NCBI RefSeq assembly: GCF_033115175.1
Contig: NC_084837.1
Span: forward strand, 12,273,766-12,337,765
Reading direction: 5' to 3'
DNA: 64,000 nucleotides
Source: Lepus europaeus
Taxonomy: Eukaryota > Chordata > Mammalia > Lagomorpha > Leporidae
Shown: positions 11,030-21,731 of the stretch, piece after piece
Layout: every line of letters starts with the position of its first letter
How positions within the stretch are numbered: position 1 is the first letter of the stretch
The notes under the pieces: model-generated
Told to the model about the DNA's origin: nothing
What the model saw: only the letters and a program-made list of their open reading frames with translations
Databases searched by the model: none
Position numbers and translations under genes: made by a program

Positions 11030-12971
11030 CTGGAGTTTTCTGTTAGGTTTGGGAACACGCTGGGGACAGCGCGGGCTGACCAGTGCAGGCGGAGTCCGCC
11101 AGGGCCCGGGCACATGCCGTCATGGACGTTTGTACTTCTCCCACAGATTCCCAAGCGACCAGGCCCCTGCCCCTGCCCTGCCTCGCCCCTCAGGCGTGGT
11201 CGGTGAGGGATGCGTGCCTCAGAGGGATGCCTTAAGCCAGGGCAGGCCAGAGGAACACTCCACCAGGAGGAGCCATGGAGGGAGCCTCGCCCGCCGGCTC
11301 CACCTCCAGGAGCCCTTGCCTGGGACCTGGGAGAACCAGAACCAGAGCCTGAGTGGGCACAACACTGCACCATCTGACCTGGCAGGAGACAGCAGCTGGG
11401 CCCCGCCTGCCCAGGACCCCGACCCCTGTGTCCCTGCAGAAGGCACGTGGGGACCCTGTGTTGTGTGGCAAACAGAGGCTGGGGACCATGGTCGTCTGCA
11501 CAGGTGTCAGGAAGTGCAGTGGGCCCATCCAGCCCCCGCGGCTGTCCCCCAGGCACTTCTGTGGGCGAGGCTGGCAGGCCAGCTTGTCAGAGGGTCTGCG
11601 TGGTGGTGGACAGCGTGGGGACTTCGCGGAGTCCGTCCTGTGCCGACAGATCAGAGCGCTGGGACTTGGAATTGGCAGGAGTGTGGCCGACGTGGGAAAC
11701 GCTGCTGGAGAACGTGCTGTTGCTTCCCGCCCGAGGACTGTGGGAAACGCTCTCAGACCCTCTGTGTCCCCAGCGCAGACTCATCAAGTCTCCAGCTTCT
11801 CCCGGCCCCCTCCTGCGGGGCCCAGGCCACAGCAGCCTGCAGTGCCCTGTCGCCAGCCTGCTCCTGGGAGGAGACGAGGACCACAGAGCTGTGACTTGCG
11901 CTGGGTTGAGGTTTGAGGCCTGGGCTGGGACAATCTGGCCGGGCCCTCAAATGACCACTCCCCATCCCTGTGGCCCAGGGTCTTCCTTCCCTTCTCCTGG
12001 AAAGCTGGGGCCTGTAATCACGGGCCCCAGGACAGTGTGTATGTATGTGTGTGTGTGCCCGCGTGTGTGTGCACATGTGGGGAAGCGGTGGGGGCGCCTT
12101 GGGGTGTCTTGCAGAGACCTCTCCTTGTTTTGATGAGGAGCTGCCCTTGGGCCTCAGAGGGCCATAGGTGGGCTTCCCGGGCCCAGAGTGCCTTGGTTGT
12201 GGCCATACTGCTTCCACTCTGGCCCTCCCATGACATGGGGTGCAGCACAGAGAGACCCCAAAGGCCCCAGGCCCCCTGCAGCCCCTGGCCGCTGTTTTCT
12301 GTTTTGGGGTGACTTCAGAGTGGATGGGCACCCTGTGTGCACAGCCACTGCGTGGGGACAGCCCAGTGTGCCGTCTGTGACACTCTGGGCACCCAGCGCT
12401 AACTCCACTGTGCGTCAGCTAGATTTGGCTAGTGTTGTGGAAGCAGCTTATCAGTAGCATTATGGGTACTGAGCTGATGGGTAGTGTTGTTCCTGCTGTG
12501 GGTGGGGGCTGGGGGTGGTGATGCATTAACCCTACCCTGGCCAGATGCAGAGCTGCCCCGCCCCTGCCCCCGTGCTTGTTGCACTGGTCTGGGGGACAGA
12601 GTGGAACATGTGGTGGGGTCTTGACCGAAGAGAGCCCTGGGTACTTGGGTTGCAGAGATCTTTGTACCCAGTTCCAAAGTGAGGTCCCTCCCAAAGCTGT
12701 TTCTGCGTGAGGCAGAGAGCCACACTCTACATTTCACGTCTCAGGAATTCACATTCCAGGTTCAGGAATTTTATTCCAAAGTCCTTTGGTGCCCTCACCG
12801 TCCACGGTTCTGAAGGCAGGGAGAGGGGCAGCGTGTCCCCGGAAGGTGGGCAGGCAGAGCGCCCTGGGGCCGAGGGGAGGTGGTCGCCACATCACCGTGG
12901 GCGGTTTTCGAACTCCACATCTGTCTGCACATGGGAAGGGAGAAAAACGACTCCAAACCCAGTCATCTTGG

Positions 12972-12998
12972 AATAAAAAAAAAAAAAAAAAAAAAAAA
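12972..12998 (+). repeat. AATAAA fused to a long A homopolymer
   Basis: AATAAA at 12972-12977 runs directly into an A tract ending at 12998, inside the KLF13 3' UTR. It may act as a proximal poly(A) signal, and it is also an ideal internal priming site for oligo-dT, which would mimic a 3' end. Confidence 0.6.
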
Positions 12999-14255
12999 GC
13001 TGGTTTGTTTTAGAGCGGGGTGGGGGGTGGGGGAGGGAGAGTGGGCGTTGGCTGTTTCCAAAGAGAGCACTTAATTTAATTTTTCCTCTAAATGACCCAG
13101 GGCTGTTCCGTCTGATAGATGGAAGGGTAACATTGCCTTAAAACAGAAATATGCAGGCGCTGGCTATTTTTGGCAAATGAACCTCTTCACTCCCAAAGTG
13201 GTTCTGGTTAGTGGCAGGGTGTGGTCCTGCAGCCTTGGGCCTGGCCTGGGAAACGGGGGCAGGGCACCGCCACCAGGGTGTTCTCACCAACCCCCCCATT
13301 GGGACCCTCCTACATCATCTGGGGCGCAAAGTCATCTCACTTGCCGGTGGGGGGGGGGGGGGCATGAGTCTCATCCCCTTGGGATGTGGAATGTCTTCCC
13401 AGCCTGGGTCCATCGCAGGGTCTTTGGTTTCTGTGGTTTATGGCCATGCTTGCCAGTTTCGATGGGATTAAGGAAGCCATAGGGTTCTTCTAAATAATAA
13501 TGCGAATGCAAACCTTATTTTGGGGGCAGACTTCAGTTCTAGAGGCCACAGGAGCAGAGGTCTGGAAGTGAAGGGAGAGCCCCTATCAATAGGCCTAAAA
13601 GTGACTCTGGACCCAGCCACTGGGGCCAGGGTTCAGCTCATGTCTCAAACGAAAAAGCCGTTTTTGCATCAGCCATATCAGGGGGACGGTTGTCAGCCCC
13701 CAGATGCCTACTGAATCCTACAGCCATACCGAAAAATGCAGCTGGACACAGCCCTTTCCCCGAGGGCCCTGGAGTCCTCTGCTGCTGGGTGCTACGCTGG
13801 GATGGGCAGTGCTGCCCCTGCTGGAGGGCAGGCCTGGAGGTGCCCTGCTGCATCCTGCCGCAGCTCCCTCCCCATGGCACTGGAGGTACGAGAGCCCCCG
13901 CCCCGTCCCCTAGCTCCCAACATTACTCTGAGGCTATGCATCCGGGCAGGTGCAGGATTCGCCACGATGCAGCCTCTAGGTGCAAACATCCACACGCTGG
14001 TGACCCAGGACCTTGCTCAGACCAGGGAAGGGTGATTCAGAGATGGGTACGGGCAGAGCAGTCCCAGGTGAGGTCTCCACTCAAGATGGGTGGCCCCCGG
14101 CCCAGTCCAGTATGTTCAGGAGCCCTGGCCTCTTTCTTGCCAGAGGGTTGTAGGATCCAGGATCTCAGCAGGCAGCATGCCTGCCAGCCAGCGGAAGGCT
14201 CCCACAGGCGTGGCTGTGTTTACAAGGCTACCTGACCATTTTGACTTCTGACAGT

Positions 14256-14294
14256 GATTTATTTATTTAATTATTATTATTATTTTTTTTTTTG
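14256..14294 (+). promoter_or_regulatory. KLF13: AU-rich element in KLF13 3' UTR
   Basis: Overlapping ATTTA pentamers form the nonamer TTATTTATT (14259-14267), followed by ATT repeats and a T run. This is the class of element bound by TTP/ZFP36, AUF1 or HuR and linked to rapid mRNA turnover. Confidence 0.5.
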
Positions 14295-15714
14295 GAAACC
14301 CATTTGGAAAAGGTCATTCATCAAAGACACAGTGCTGGGAGGCTCGAAGGGGTTTCATGTGTTGGTCACTTCACAGCCAGGGAGAAAGGCTTTGTAGGTC
14401 ACGCACGGCTTTTGCCATCCAAAGTTTTCCTGTGTGAATCTTGGTGACCATTTTTTCCAAAGCTAAAATCGAGATGTGAAATCAGGTCGGCCCCCCGGGG
14501 AGAAGAGCCGGGTCCTGTGCCTGATTCTGATTCTGAGGCTTTGAATGTTTGCCCTAGACACATTCCAGAGAAGTCTGCCCCAGAATCTGGAAGCACAGTC
14601 CAGCGTATACTGACATGCTGGCCTTCCTCCTGCCCATTGTCCACTCCCCGTCAGTCAGAAAAGTGAGTTTGGCAGGAAGTGGGGACCCCCATGTCCCGAG
14701 GGAAGAGGGGCCACACTCGGTTTCTGCTGACCCCTGTCGAGATCTGGGCCTGGCCTTGCTCAGCTCTCCCTTCTTTAGCTTTAAGACTTGATTTTATTTA
14801 AGAATAAACAGGATGAGAGAGAAGTAGCGTCCCCTGCCACCCATGTCACACATTCCGGAGGGGTGGGGGTTGGGCACAGGAAGTGGGGGTGGGGGCTGGA
14901 GGTTTCAGTCTCCCTGGTGACGCCCCCAGAGGGCCCGTTGATGGCTGCTTGCAGGCTCATTTGAAGCCAAGGGTGTGAGCTGAATGCCTTCGAGGCCACC
15001 ATGTCCTTCCTCCACGGAGCTGACTGTACTTGGCGGATCCCTCCCCAGGCTGCCTGAGAGGAGCAAGGGGCCACGTCCCAGTGGGACATTGGTCCCAGCA
15101 TCCATGCTGTATCAGAGTGCCTGCCTCTGGGTGAGTGAGTGGGAGACTTGCTCCCTACCCTCACCCTGGAAAAGCCGGCCTGGTGCTGAGTGCTGGGGAC
15201 CCCAGCACCGCACGAGGCTCCTCACTGGGAGACTATGCATTGTCAGGTTTGGGGCTTGCTGTGTGGCTCCTTGGGGACCTGGAATTGCTTGTGTGGGTGT
15301 ATTGGATACATTTATCCCCAGGCCTCACTGGCAACCCCTTCTCATCCCAAACCATGGTGGAGCTTCTCTGGAATCGTTTGCCTGCATCCCAAGGCAGAAT
15401 GCAAGGGTCCAAGACCATTTCCATCGAGCTCTTGTTTCCTTTCCTGCAGCAACTTCTTTTCTCTCCCCCCACCCCAGCACCCACCATACTTCCGAAGGCC
15501 ACGTCTCATCTTTCCTGGATCACTACAGTGAAGTATTACAGTTGTACAGTCCCCAATCTGGCCTTGGCTTGCTCGGATAAAACTTTGTATGTATTTTGTA
15601 TGGCATAGATTCTATATTGTAATGATGTCCTATGCAAAAAGGAAAAAAAAATAACGAAATTGTAAATTTTATTGTTTTAATGTGTATGCATGTTTAGTGA
15701 CGTTTCCATTTTGA

Positions 15715-15720
15715 AATAAA
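15715..15720 (+). terminator. KLF13: Polyadenylation signal AATAAA, distal end of KLF13 transcript
   Basis: Canonical hexamer in an AT-rich stretch about 5 kb after the stop codon. Sequence character changes to GC-richer intergenic DNA within about 25 bases downstream, which is why I take this as the main 3' end. Cleavage is expected at about 15730-15745. Confidence 0.7.
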
Positions 15721-15949
15721 ATTTATGATTCATTATTTTATCGGCCAGCACGGCTTTCTTGGAAGGGCACGTCTGGCACTGGGAGGGGAAGGGAAACCCA
15801 GCGGCTGGGATCGCCAAGGTGCACAAAGCCTTGGAGCCCCGCAGGCCTTGCAGAAGCCCCCTGGCTGTCTCCTGCCAGAGCAGGGAGGGAGGGTTCTTGC
15901 AGCTCACCGCGTCCCCACCCCTCCATCCATTCCCCAGAGCGAAGGTAGT

Positions 15950-16664
15950 GAAATCGGAGAAGACCCCCTAAAATTCACACTGAAATGTGGCCCCTTAAAG
16001 TTCCCTAGAAATGCTATCTGGGGTGCCATACAATTTCACCGCGGGCTTATTACTAAATCCCTGATATTAATAAGCCCAAGAGGGTTCTTGCCTAATATTT
16101 AGAGAAGAATTCTAAATACCGGCACAGATAAACGAGGCAGCATGGTACATTATAAGCTTTTATTTAGTGCAAGAAGTATCTGGGAAAGTGAGGGCTTTAG
16201 TTCAGGTAGGAGAGAGGGGAAAGTCTGGAAACTGGAGTAGCGTCCACACCACTCGGAGAGCAGGCCAGAGCCACGTGCAGCGAGCACCTCGAGCTGCTAT
16301 CCACCGCTGATCACCGGCAGCACCGCAGAGGCAGACAGACCTTTTGCGACACTCCCTGCCTTTTTATGTATTTTCCACAGGGGAGTGGCTCGTGGCCAGG
16401 TGGACGCTCAGGTATGGTCAGGTAGAGCCTGATGTCACATGGGGGCGTGGTGGGGGTATCAGGTAGAGTGTAAGCTCACACAGAGGCCTGGCGAAGCTAT
16501 CAGGGCGTGAAGTCACACAGGGCAGTGGCGAAGGCGTGGTCTTCCAGCTCACAAATCTAACCAATTTCAGCCTGTATGCCTGCCTGCTTCAGTAGGTGGT
16601 GGCCCTTTGCCTTGAGAGGCGCTGAGCCTTGCTCTAGTGTTCGCCCCCTCCCCCAACACCACAG
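15950..16664 (-). mobile_element. Solo-LTR-like element of an endogenous retrovirus, antisense
   Basis: Read on the minus strand, it starts TGTTGGGGG (complement ends near 16664). It then contains three imperfect repeats of about 40-48 bases (16411-16535), a TATA-like CATAAAAAGG (about 16361-16370) and, about 200 bases later, AATAAA (about 16160). It ends with GGGGGTCTTCTCC followed by CA near 15950. That order matches U3 repeats, promoter, R-region poly(A) signal and U5. No internal retroviral genes flank it. I could not find a convincing target-site duplication, and the family is unnamed. Confidence 0.5.
16411..16535 (-). repeat. Imperfect tandem repeats in the U3-like part of the solo LTR
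   Basis: Three related units share (T)ATCAGG/GGTCAGG ... TCACA cores at about 16418, 16459 and 16498. Tandem duplications in this position are typical of LTR enhancers. Confidence 0.5.
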
Positions 16665-17229
16665 TCTCCCCACTGGGCAGCAGCCACATCTCTCAATCCC
16701 TCCCCCCTCTGCCCAGAATCTCGAAGCACCTGTTTCCAGTCATGGCAGTTCTTGCAGTGGACTGTGGGCACTGACCCCAAAATGCCCTGCCACCGAGGCT
16801 GGGGGGATCTGGGGCGGTAGGTGTGCCTTGATAATCAGGGCCCGGAGTCCCCATGTGTCCACAGCAGAGACAGTGGGGAGCCCATAGCTGCCGGGGGAGG
16901 GGGCAACATTGCAGGTGCAGCCGCGTGCTCAGCCCCCAGCCAGGGTAGATCCAGCACTGCACTGTTCTTAGCACCAGCACCTGTGGTTTATGGGGTAAGG
17001 GAAGGTGGTGGAGAAACTGAAAACACTGGTAACGCCCGAAGGCAGTGCCGCTGATCAAAGATGATTTTTGCTGAAGCCGCCTGGACCGCGGCAGGCACAT
17101 CCTGATGGATGTTTGTTTTCTGTGTCGTCTAGGAGGAGCAGGCATAGAAACAAGCACAACAAGTGGAAGCAAAAGGCGTTGGTGCCACGACAGTGGGAGC
17201 CCTGCCTCGCTGGCCAGGCCACTCACTGC

Positions 17230-17370
17230 CCTGCGTCCTTATCTCAGGAACTTCCCCGTCGCGCAGCTACAGGATGGATCGGCTGCCATAAATAGTTCTG
17301 TGTCAAGAGGATCCCAGATGCTTTAAAAATAGTGACACAGGAAAAAAACCTGTCAGTGATGACGTCACTG
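17230..17370. promoter_or_regulatory. Candidate enhancer: GATA, CArG-like, MEF2 and CRE motifs
   Basis: In about 130 bases of unique sequence there are CCTTATCT (GATA on the minus strand, 17237-17244), CCATAAATAG (CArG-like with one mismatch, 17286-17295), TTAAAAATAG (perfect MEF2 site, 17323-17332) and the palindromic full CRE TGACGTCA (17360-17367). This is a muscle/heart-style motif set about 1.6 kb beyond the KLF13 poly(A) signal. KLF13 is known to cooperate with GATA4 in heart development. A role in KLF13 regulation is inference. Confidence 0.45.
17360..17367. promoter_or_regulatory. Palindromic cAMP response element
   Basis: TGACGTCA is an exact 8-base CRE for CREB/ATF dimers; it contains a CpG and so has resisted decay. 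Confidence 0.55.
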
Positions 17371-17558
17371 CTAGGCCTGGAGAGAAGTTAGAGTTCCTGC
17401 AGGGATGGAGGTGGCGGGGGAGGCAGCTGGCATTCACACGGCCCCCACGTCAGAACTGAGGGTCTCCTGAGGCTGGGAGGGGGCCCCAGGAGGGGAGGAG
17501 GAAGAATACACTCCAGGCAAGCAGTAGGTGTTCCTGGTGTCTAGCAAACAGACGTTTT

Positions 17559-17833
17559 GGGGGCAGTACAGCAGGAAGATCCCCGTGTGGCACAGTGGAG
17601 TGCCTGAGTTCAAGTCCCAGCTCTGCTCCCGATTCCAGCTTCCTGCTAATGTGCATCTGGGGAAGCAGCAGTGATGGCTCAGGGAGTGGAGCGCCTGCCA
17701 CCCCTGTGGGAGACCTGAGTCAGGCTGCAGGCTCCTGGCTTTGTCCCAGTGAGGGATGGTTGCGGGCATTCGGAGAGTCCATCAGCGTGGGAGATCTCTT
17801 TCTCTGCCTTCAAATGAAATAAATAAAAATTCA
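17559..17833 (+). mobile_element. CSINE, old and diverged
   Basis: The body and tail follow CSINE order (GGCACAGTGG ... GTGGGAGACCTGAG ... AAATGAAATAAATAAA) but with many substitutions, which suggests an early lagomorph copy. Confidence 0.75.
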
Positions 17834-18099
17834 AAAAATTACTCATATGTGTGGCATGCACATAGCAAGTTTTCTTCCCATCATCTGAGGACAAGGTACA
17901 GAAACACGGCTGGGGTAGGGTGTGTGGTTGATGGCGTCCTGGGCCTGGCCCGTCCTGTGTTTCAGGACTTGGGTCAGGTCAGTTGTGTGGCCATCCAGGG
18001 AGGTGCTGTGGCTGGCTGCACGCCTCCCACCCTCCCGGAGGGCAGGGCCTGACCAGGGCTCCCATACACACCAACCTCTCCAAGGAAGGACTTGCCATC

Positions 18100-18560
18100 T
18101 GTCTGAGCATTTTCTGTTGCTAATAACATAATACCACAGACTGGATAAGTTACAAAGAAAAGAGGCTTAATTTGGCTCCTGATTTGGGTTCAAGGTCAAG
18201 GGCCCGTGTCCGGTGATGCCCTCCCTGCTGGCGGAGTGCGGAGGCGGCTCAGGGGATCACATGATGTGAGCACATGTGCGCAAGTGCTGGCCTCTTCCAG
18301 CTGCTTATAAAGTGGCCAGACTGAGTCCTGGAGGTTCTGCCCTGGTGACCTCATCTGAGCCTACTCCCCTACCATGGCCCCAGCTCTAAACTCTTGTCCA
18401 TTACCCCCCACCCCTCACGGAGGGTTTCTACTCCAGCGGGTGCTTCGGAGGGGCCAGACCATGTTCAACAGCAGCGGTGTCCCATGGCCTGCAGACAGTG
18501 AGCTCCCCGTTTCCGGAGGTATTCAAGCAGACAGGGAAACACTACCTTCCAAGAATGCCA
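18100..18560 (-). mobile_element. MaLR (MST/THE1-like) LTR fragment, antisense
   Basis: 'ttgctaataacataataccacagactggataagttacaaagaaaagaggcttaat' style sequence is the complement of a MaLR LTR 3' end, here covering about 18118-18175 and decaying afterward. The right edge is uncertain. Confidence 0.55.
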
Positions 18561-18969
18561 CGAAACAGCTTGTGTTTTAGAAGGGAGCCAGGTTGGTGTA
18601 CAAACCAGGCCACGGTGTTACCCTGGGGACTCACCGGGGCTTGATCATCCAGACTCTCCTCCAGCCTTGTCAGTGGTGGCGGGTTGAGCTCAACTGCAAG
18701 GGGCCTTGAATAACAGGCTGGGCCAAGTGAGGTTTGCTCTGGGCACATGGGTGGCTCCATCCCTACAAGCACACCCTCATGGCCTTTCCTAAGGTCTTCC
18801 AGGTGGAGAGCAGGTGAACCAGGTACAGGCACGTGGCTGCTGCTCCCCGGGGCGGGGGCAGTCTGTGCACTGACTCTCCTCCACCGGCCTGGATCAGGGA
18901 CCAGGATTCCAGGGCCATGGCTCACAGGACAGGCAGCTTGGGACAGAAGATGGTGTGGAAGCTTGGGGC

Positions 18970-19560
18970 CTGCATTAATTTCTTACCGTTGCTGCAAGCA
19001 GTTGCCACAAACTGTGGCCTAAAGCAACGCACTTTTAGACTCTCACAGCTATGAAAATTAGAAGTCCAAAGGGGTCTTTTTCTTTTCCCTTTTTTTAAAA
19101 GATCTATTTTATTTACTTGAAAGAGTTACAGAGAGAGAGGGAGAGACAAAGAGAGAGAGGTCTACCCTCAGCTGGTTCGCTCCCCAAACAGCTGTGCTGC
19201 TGGAGCTGGGCCAGGCCAAAGCCAGGAGTCGGGAGCTTCATCCAGGTCTCCCACATGGGTGAACAGCTTTCCCAGGCGCGTTAGCAGGGAGCTGGATCAG
19301 AAGTGGAGCAGCCGGGACTTGAACTGGTGCCCATAAGGGATGACAACACTGCAGGTGACAGCTTAACCCGTTACGCCACAATGCTGCCCCCTCCCCCCAG
19401 AGGTTGCACGAGGCAAATGGCAAGGTTGGTCCCTTTCCCTTTCTAGCTGATAGAGGTCACCCACATTCCTTGGCTTGGTGCCCCTTCCTTTGTCGTCCAA
19501 GCCGGCAGCGTGGCGTCTTCGCTTGTCCCTGCTCTCCTGTCTGTCTGCCTTGTAACACAT
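18970..19560 (-). mobile_element. MaLR/MLT1-like fragment, antisense, split by a CSINE
   Basis: The left part (18970-19090) reads 'ttgccacaaactgtggcc ... ctcacagctatgaaaattagaagtcc', the complement of an MLT1-like 3' end. After the CSINE at 19097-19390 the T/C-rich continuation runs to about 19560. The SINE is therefore younger than this element. Confidence 0.45.
19097..19390 (-). mobile_element. CSINE, full length
   Basis: Complement orientation: the A-rich tail (AAAAGATCTATTTTATTTAC) is on the left and the head (TTACGCCACAATGCTGCCCC) on the right. The GA-rich part is interrupted. Confidence 0.9.
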
Positions 19561-20270
19561 CCAGGCTTGTCTCCCCTGCCTGTCGCAGCCTGCGTGTGCT
19601 TCCTGCACTGCCTGAGCCAGGGGAGCAAAGTGGCAGCTCAGGCTGCAGTCGGAGAAGCACAGAGCTTGCTGAGCTCCTGCCTGGGCAGGGAACCCTGCAG
19701 GCCCCTCCTTCCGCAAGGGCGGCAGCCCGTGCTCGGATTAAAGCGGCCTGAGCTGGCCTTCCATGTTTTGTAGCTTTGAAAACCAGAGCCACCAATGCAA
19801 CTGTCACTGCACTACAGTTCCTCCACGGCCACACCCCGCTGAGCTGCGGCTGCCCACACAGCCTGCGCCGCCACTCGTGGCCACGGCTGCACGGTGCTCG
19901 CGAGGACTTAGGTCTCAGCAGCTCCCCAACTCCTGCTGTGAAGTTCGCAGTGAGGCACACGGTGTCAGGTGCCGCCGAGTCCACTGGAGCTGTGCCTATG
20001 CCATAGGCCCAGTCCCTTTTGGGCTTGGTGTCCACCCCTGTGCAGCCAGCCTGGCTTCTCTGCCCTCCACCACCGCCCGTCAGGAGTCTACCCACCGTGG
20101 GCCAGGTGGTGTGCTGGGGACGTGCTCACTGAGTCTTGGCAACATTGGAGGGAGGGGCTCAGAGAGGTGAAGTGGCCTTCCCCAGGTCACACCATCGGCA
20201 AAAATCCGGGAAGGCCAATTGTCTCACTGGACACAGCCGCTTGAAATTCTGGGTTTATTAAGGATTATTA

Positions 20271-20584
20271 TTTAAAGATTTATTTATTTATTTGAAAGTC
20301 AGTTACACCGAGAGAGGAGTGGCAGAAAGAGAGGTCTTCCATTCGCTGGTTCACTCCCAAAATGACCCCAACAGCCAGAGCTGCATCGATCCAAAGCCAG
20401 GAGCCAGGAGCTTCTTCCAGGTCTCCCACGAGGGTGCACAGGCCCAAGGACTTGGGCCATCCTCCACTGATTTCCCAGGCTATAGCAGAGAGCTGGATCA
20501 GAAGAGGAACAGCCAGGACTCAAACCGGTGCCCATATGGGATGCTGGCACTGCAGGCGATGGCTTAACATGCTATGCCTGCCCC
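20271..20584 (-). mobile_element. CSINE, full length, first of a head-to-tail pair
   Basis: Tail at AAAGATTTATTTATTTATTT, head ending TGCTATGCCTGCCCC. It abuts the next CSINE with no spacer. AGGATTATT flanks the two-element block on the left (about 20261) and again on the right (about 20886). Confidence 0.92.
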
Positions 20585-20601
20585 AAGCTTTATTTGAGAG
20601 C

Positions 20602-20641
<40 letters not shown>

Positions 20642-20883
20642 TTCCATCTGCTGGTTCACTCTCCAAGTGGCTGCAATGGCCAGGTTGGAGCCAGAAGCTT
20701 CATCTGGGTATCCCATGTGGGTGCAGGGGCCCCAGCACTTGGGACACCCTCTGCTGCTTTCCCCAGGTCATCAGCAATTAGCTATTAGCAGAAGTGGAGC
20801 AGCCAGGACTCGAACCGGTGCCCATATGAAATGCCAGCCTTGCAAGTGGCAACTTTATTTGCTACACCACAATGCTGGCCCCC
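20585..20883 (-). mobile_element. CSINE, full length, second of the pair
   Basis: Begins AAGCTTTATTTGAGAGC, has a perfect (GA)n run at about 20604-20638 and a head ending CCACAATGCTGGCCCC. The flanking AGGATTATT suggests it inserted first and the neighbouring copy later landed in its tail. Confidence 0.92.
20604..20638. repeat. (GA)n microsatellite inside a CSINE
   Basis: An almost pure GA dinucleotide run derived from the CT-rich stretch of the element. Confidence 0.9.
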
Positions 20884-21327
20884 AGAGGATTATTTTTAAC
20901 TTGTCTAGGGGTACCCCGTCTGTTCTTTGGCATTGTGGGGCTGACTTGGAAGGCTGGTGACACCATAACATGGGACTGGTCGCTCAGCTTTTTTTTGACT
21001 GCACGTTTCTGGGGCCAGAACTCTGCCCCCAGCAGCCAGCATGTCCTGTGCAGGGTCTCCAAGGTGATGTGCAAGCTGACCCTGGGGACCCAATCCCAGG
21101 CACTATGGGACTCAGGCCACTCTTCAGGGGCCCTCCAAGAAACCTTTGTACCTGTGATTCCCCCATCCAGGCTCCCAGTGTCTGGGTGCTCTCCATCCCC
21201 CTCAGGCCTCCTGGGACCCATAGGCACAGCCACAGCAGTGACAGTCACCACCCTCAGCTTGCAAACATGGGGGAGGCCCAGGGCTGTGGCTGGGACTCCT
21301 GGACCCCAACTTGGGAGCTCATTCTTT

Positions 21328-21542
21328 TTTTTTTAAACTTTTATTTAATGAATATAAATTTCCAAAGCATAGCTTATGGATTACAATGGCTTCCCCACCC
21401 CCATAACTTCCCTCCCATCCGCAACCCTCCCCTTTCCTGCTCCCTCTCCCCTTCCATTCACATCAAGATTCATTTTCAATTCTCTTTATATACAAAAGAT
21501 CAGTTTAGTATATATTAAGTAAAGATTTCAACAGTTTGGGGG
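21328..21542 (-). mobile_element. Rabbit-type LINE-1, 5'-truncated 3' end
   Basis: On the minus strand this reads as a recent lagomorph L1 3' UTR: 'ctgttgaaatctttacttaatatatac', a polypurine GGGGAGAGGGAG stretch, then ATTTATATTCATTAAATAAAAGTT and an A tail. Target-site duplication GCTCATTCTTT occurs at 21317-21327 and 21543-21553. It contains no ORF2 coding sequence. Confidence 0.85.
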
Positions 21543-21731
21543 GCTCATTCTTTGTGTGTCTTATTTTGACTAACACGTAATAAACACATGTGTGTACATA
21601 ATGCACACAGTATTTCGTTACATGTATGCCTTATGTAATTATCAAGTCAATGTAAATGGCACATCCAGTGCTTTAAACATTGATCGATTCTTTGTTGTAA
21701 GGGCATTCAAAATCTCCCCTTTCTTTCTCTC

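Larger units (their letters stand above)
10728..15740 (+). other. KLF13: KLF13 3' untranslated region
   Basis: It runs from the stop codon to just past the AATAAA at 15715-15720, about 5 kb. No SINE, LINE or LTR insertion is visible inside it, unlike the SINE-dense DNA that follows. Notable content: a poly-A run at about 10843-10862; miR-125, Pumilio and miR-130/301 sites near 10954-11029; a TG tract at about 12038-12078; an AATAAA directly joined to a long A run at 12972-12998; a 14-base G run at 13349-13362; an AU-rich element at 14256-14294; and an AT-rich, strongly mRNA-like last 200 bases. The exact cleavage position is inferred. Confidence 0.75.
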
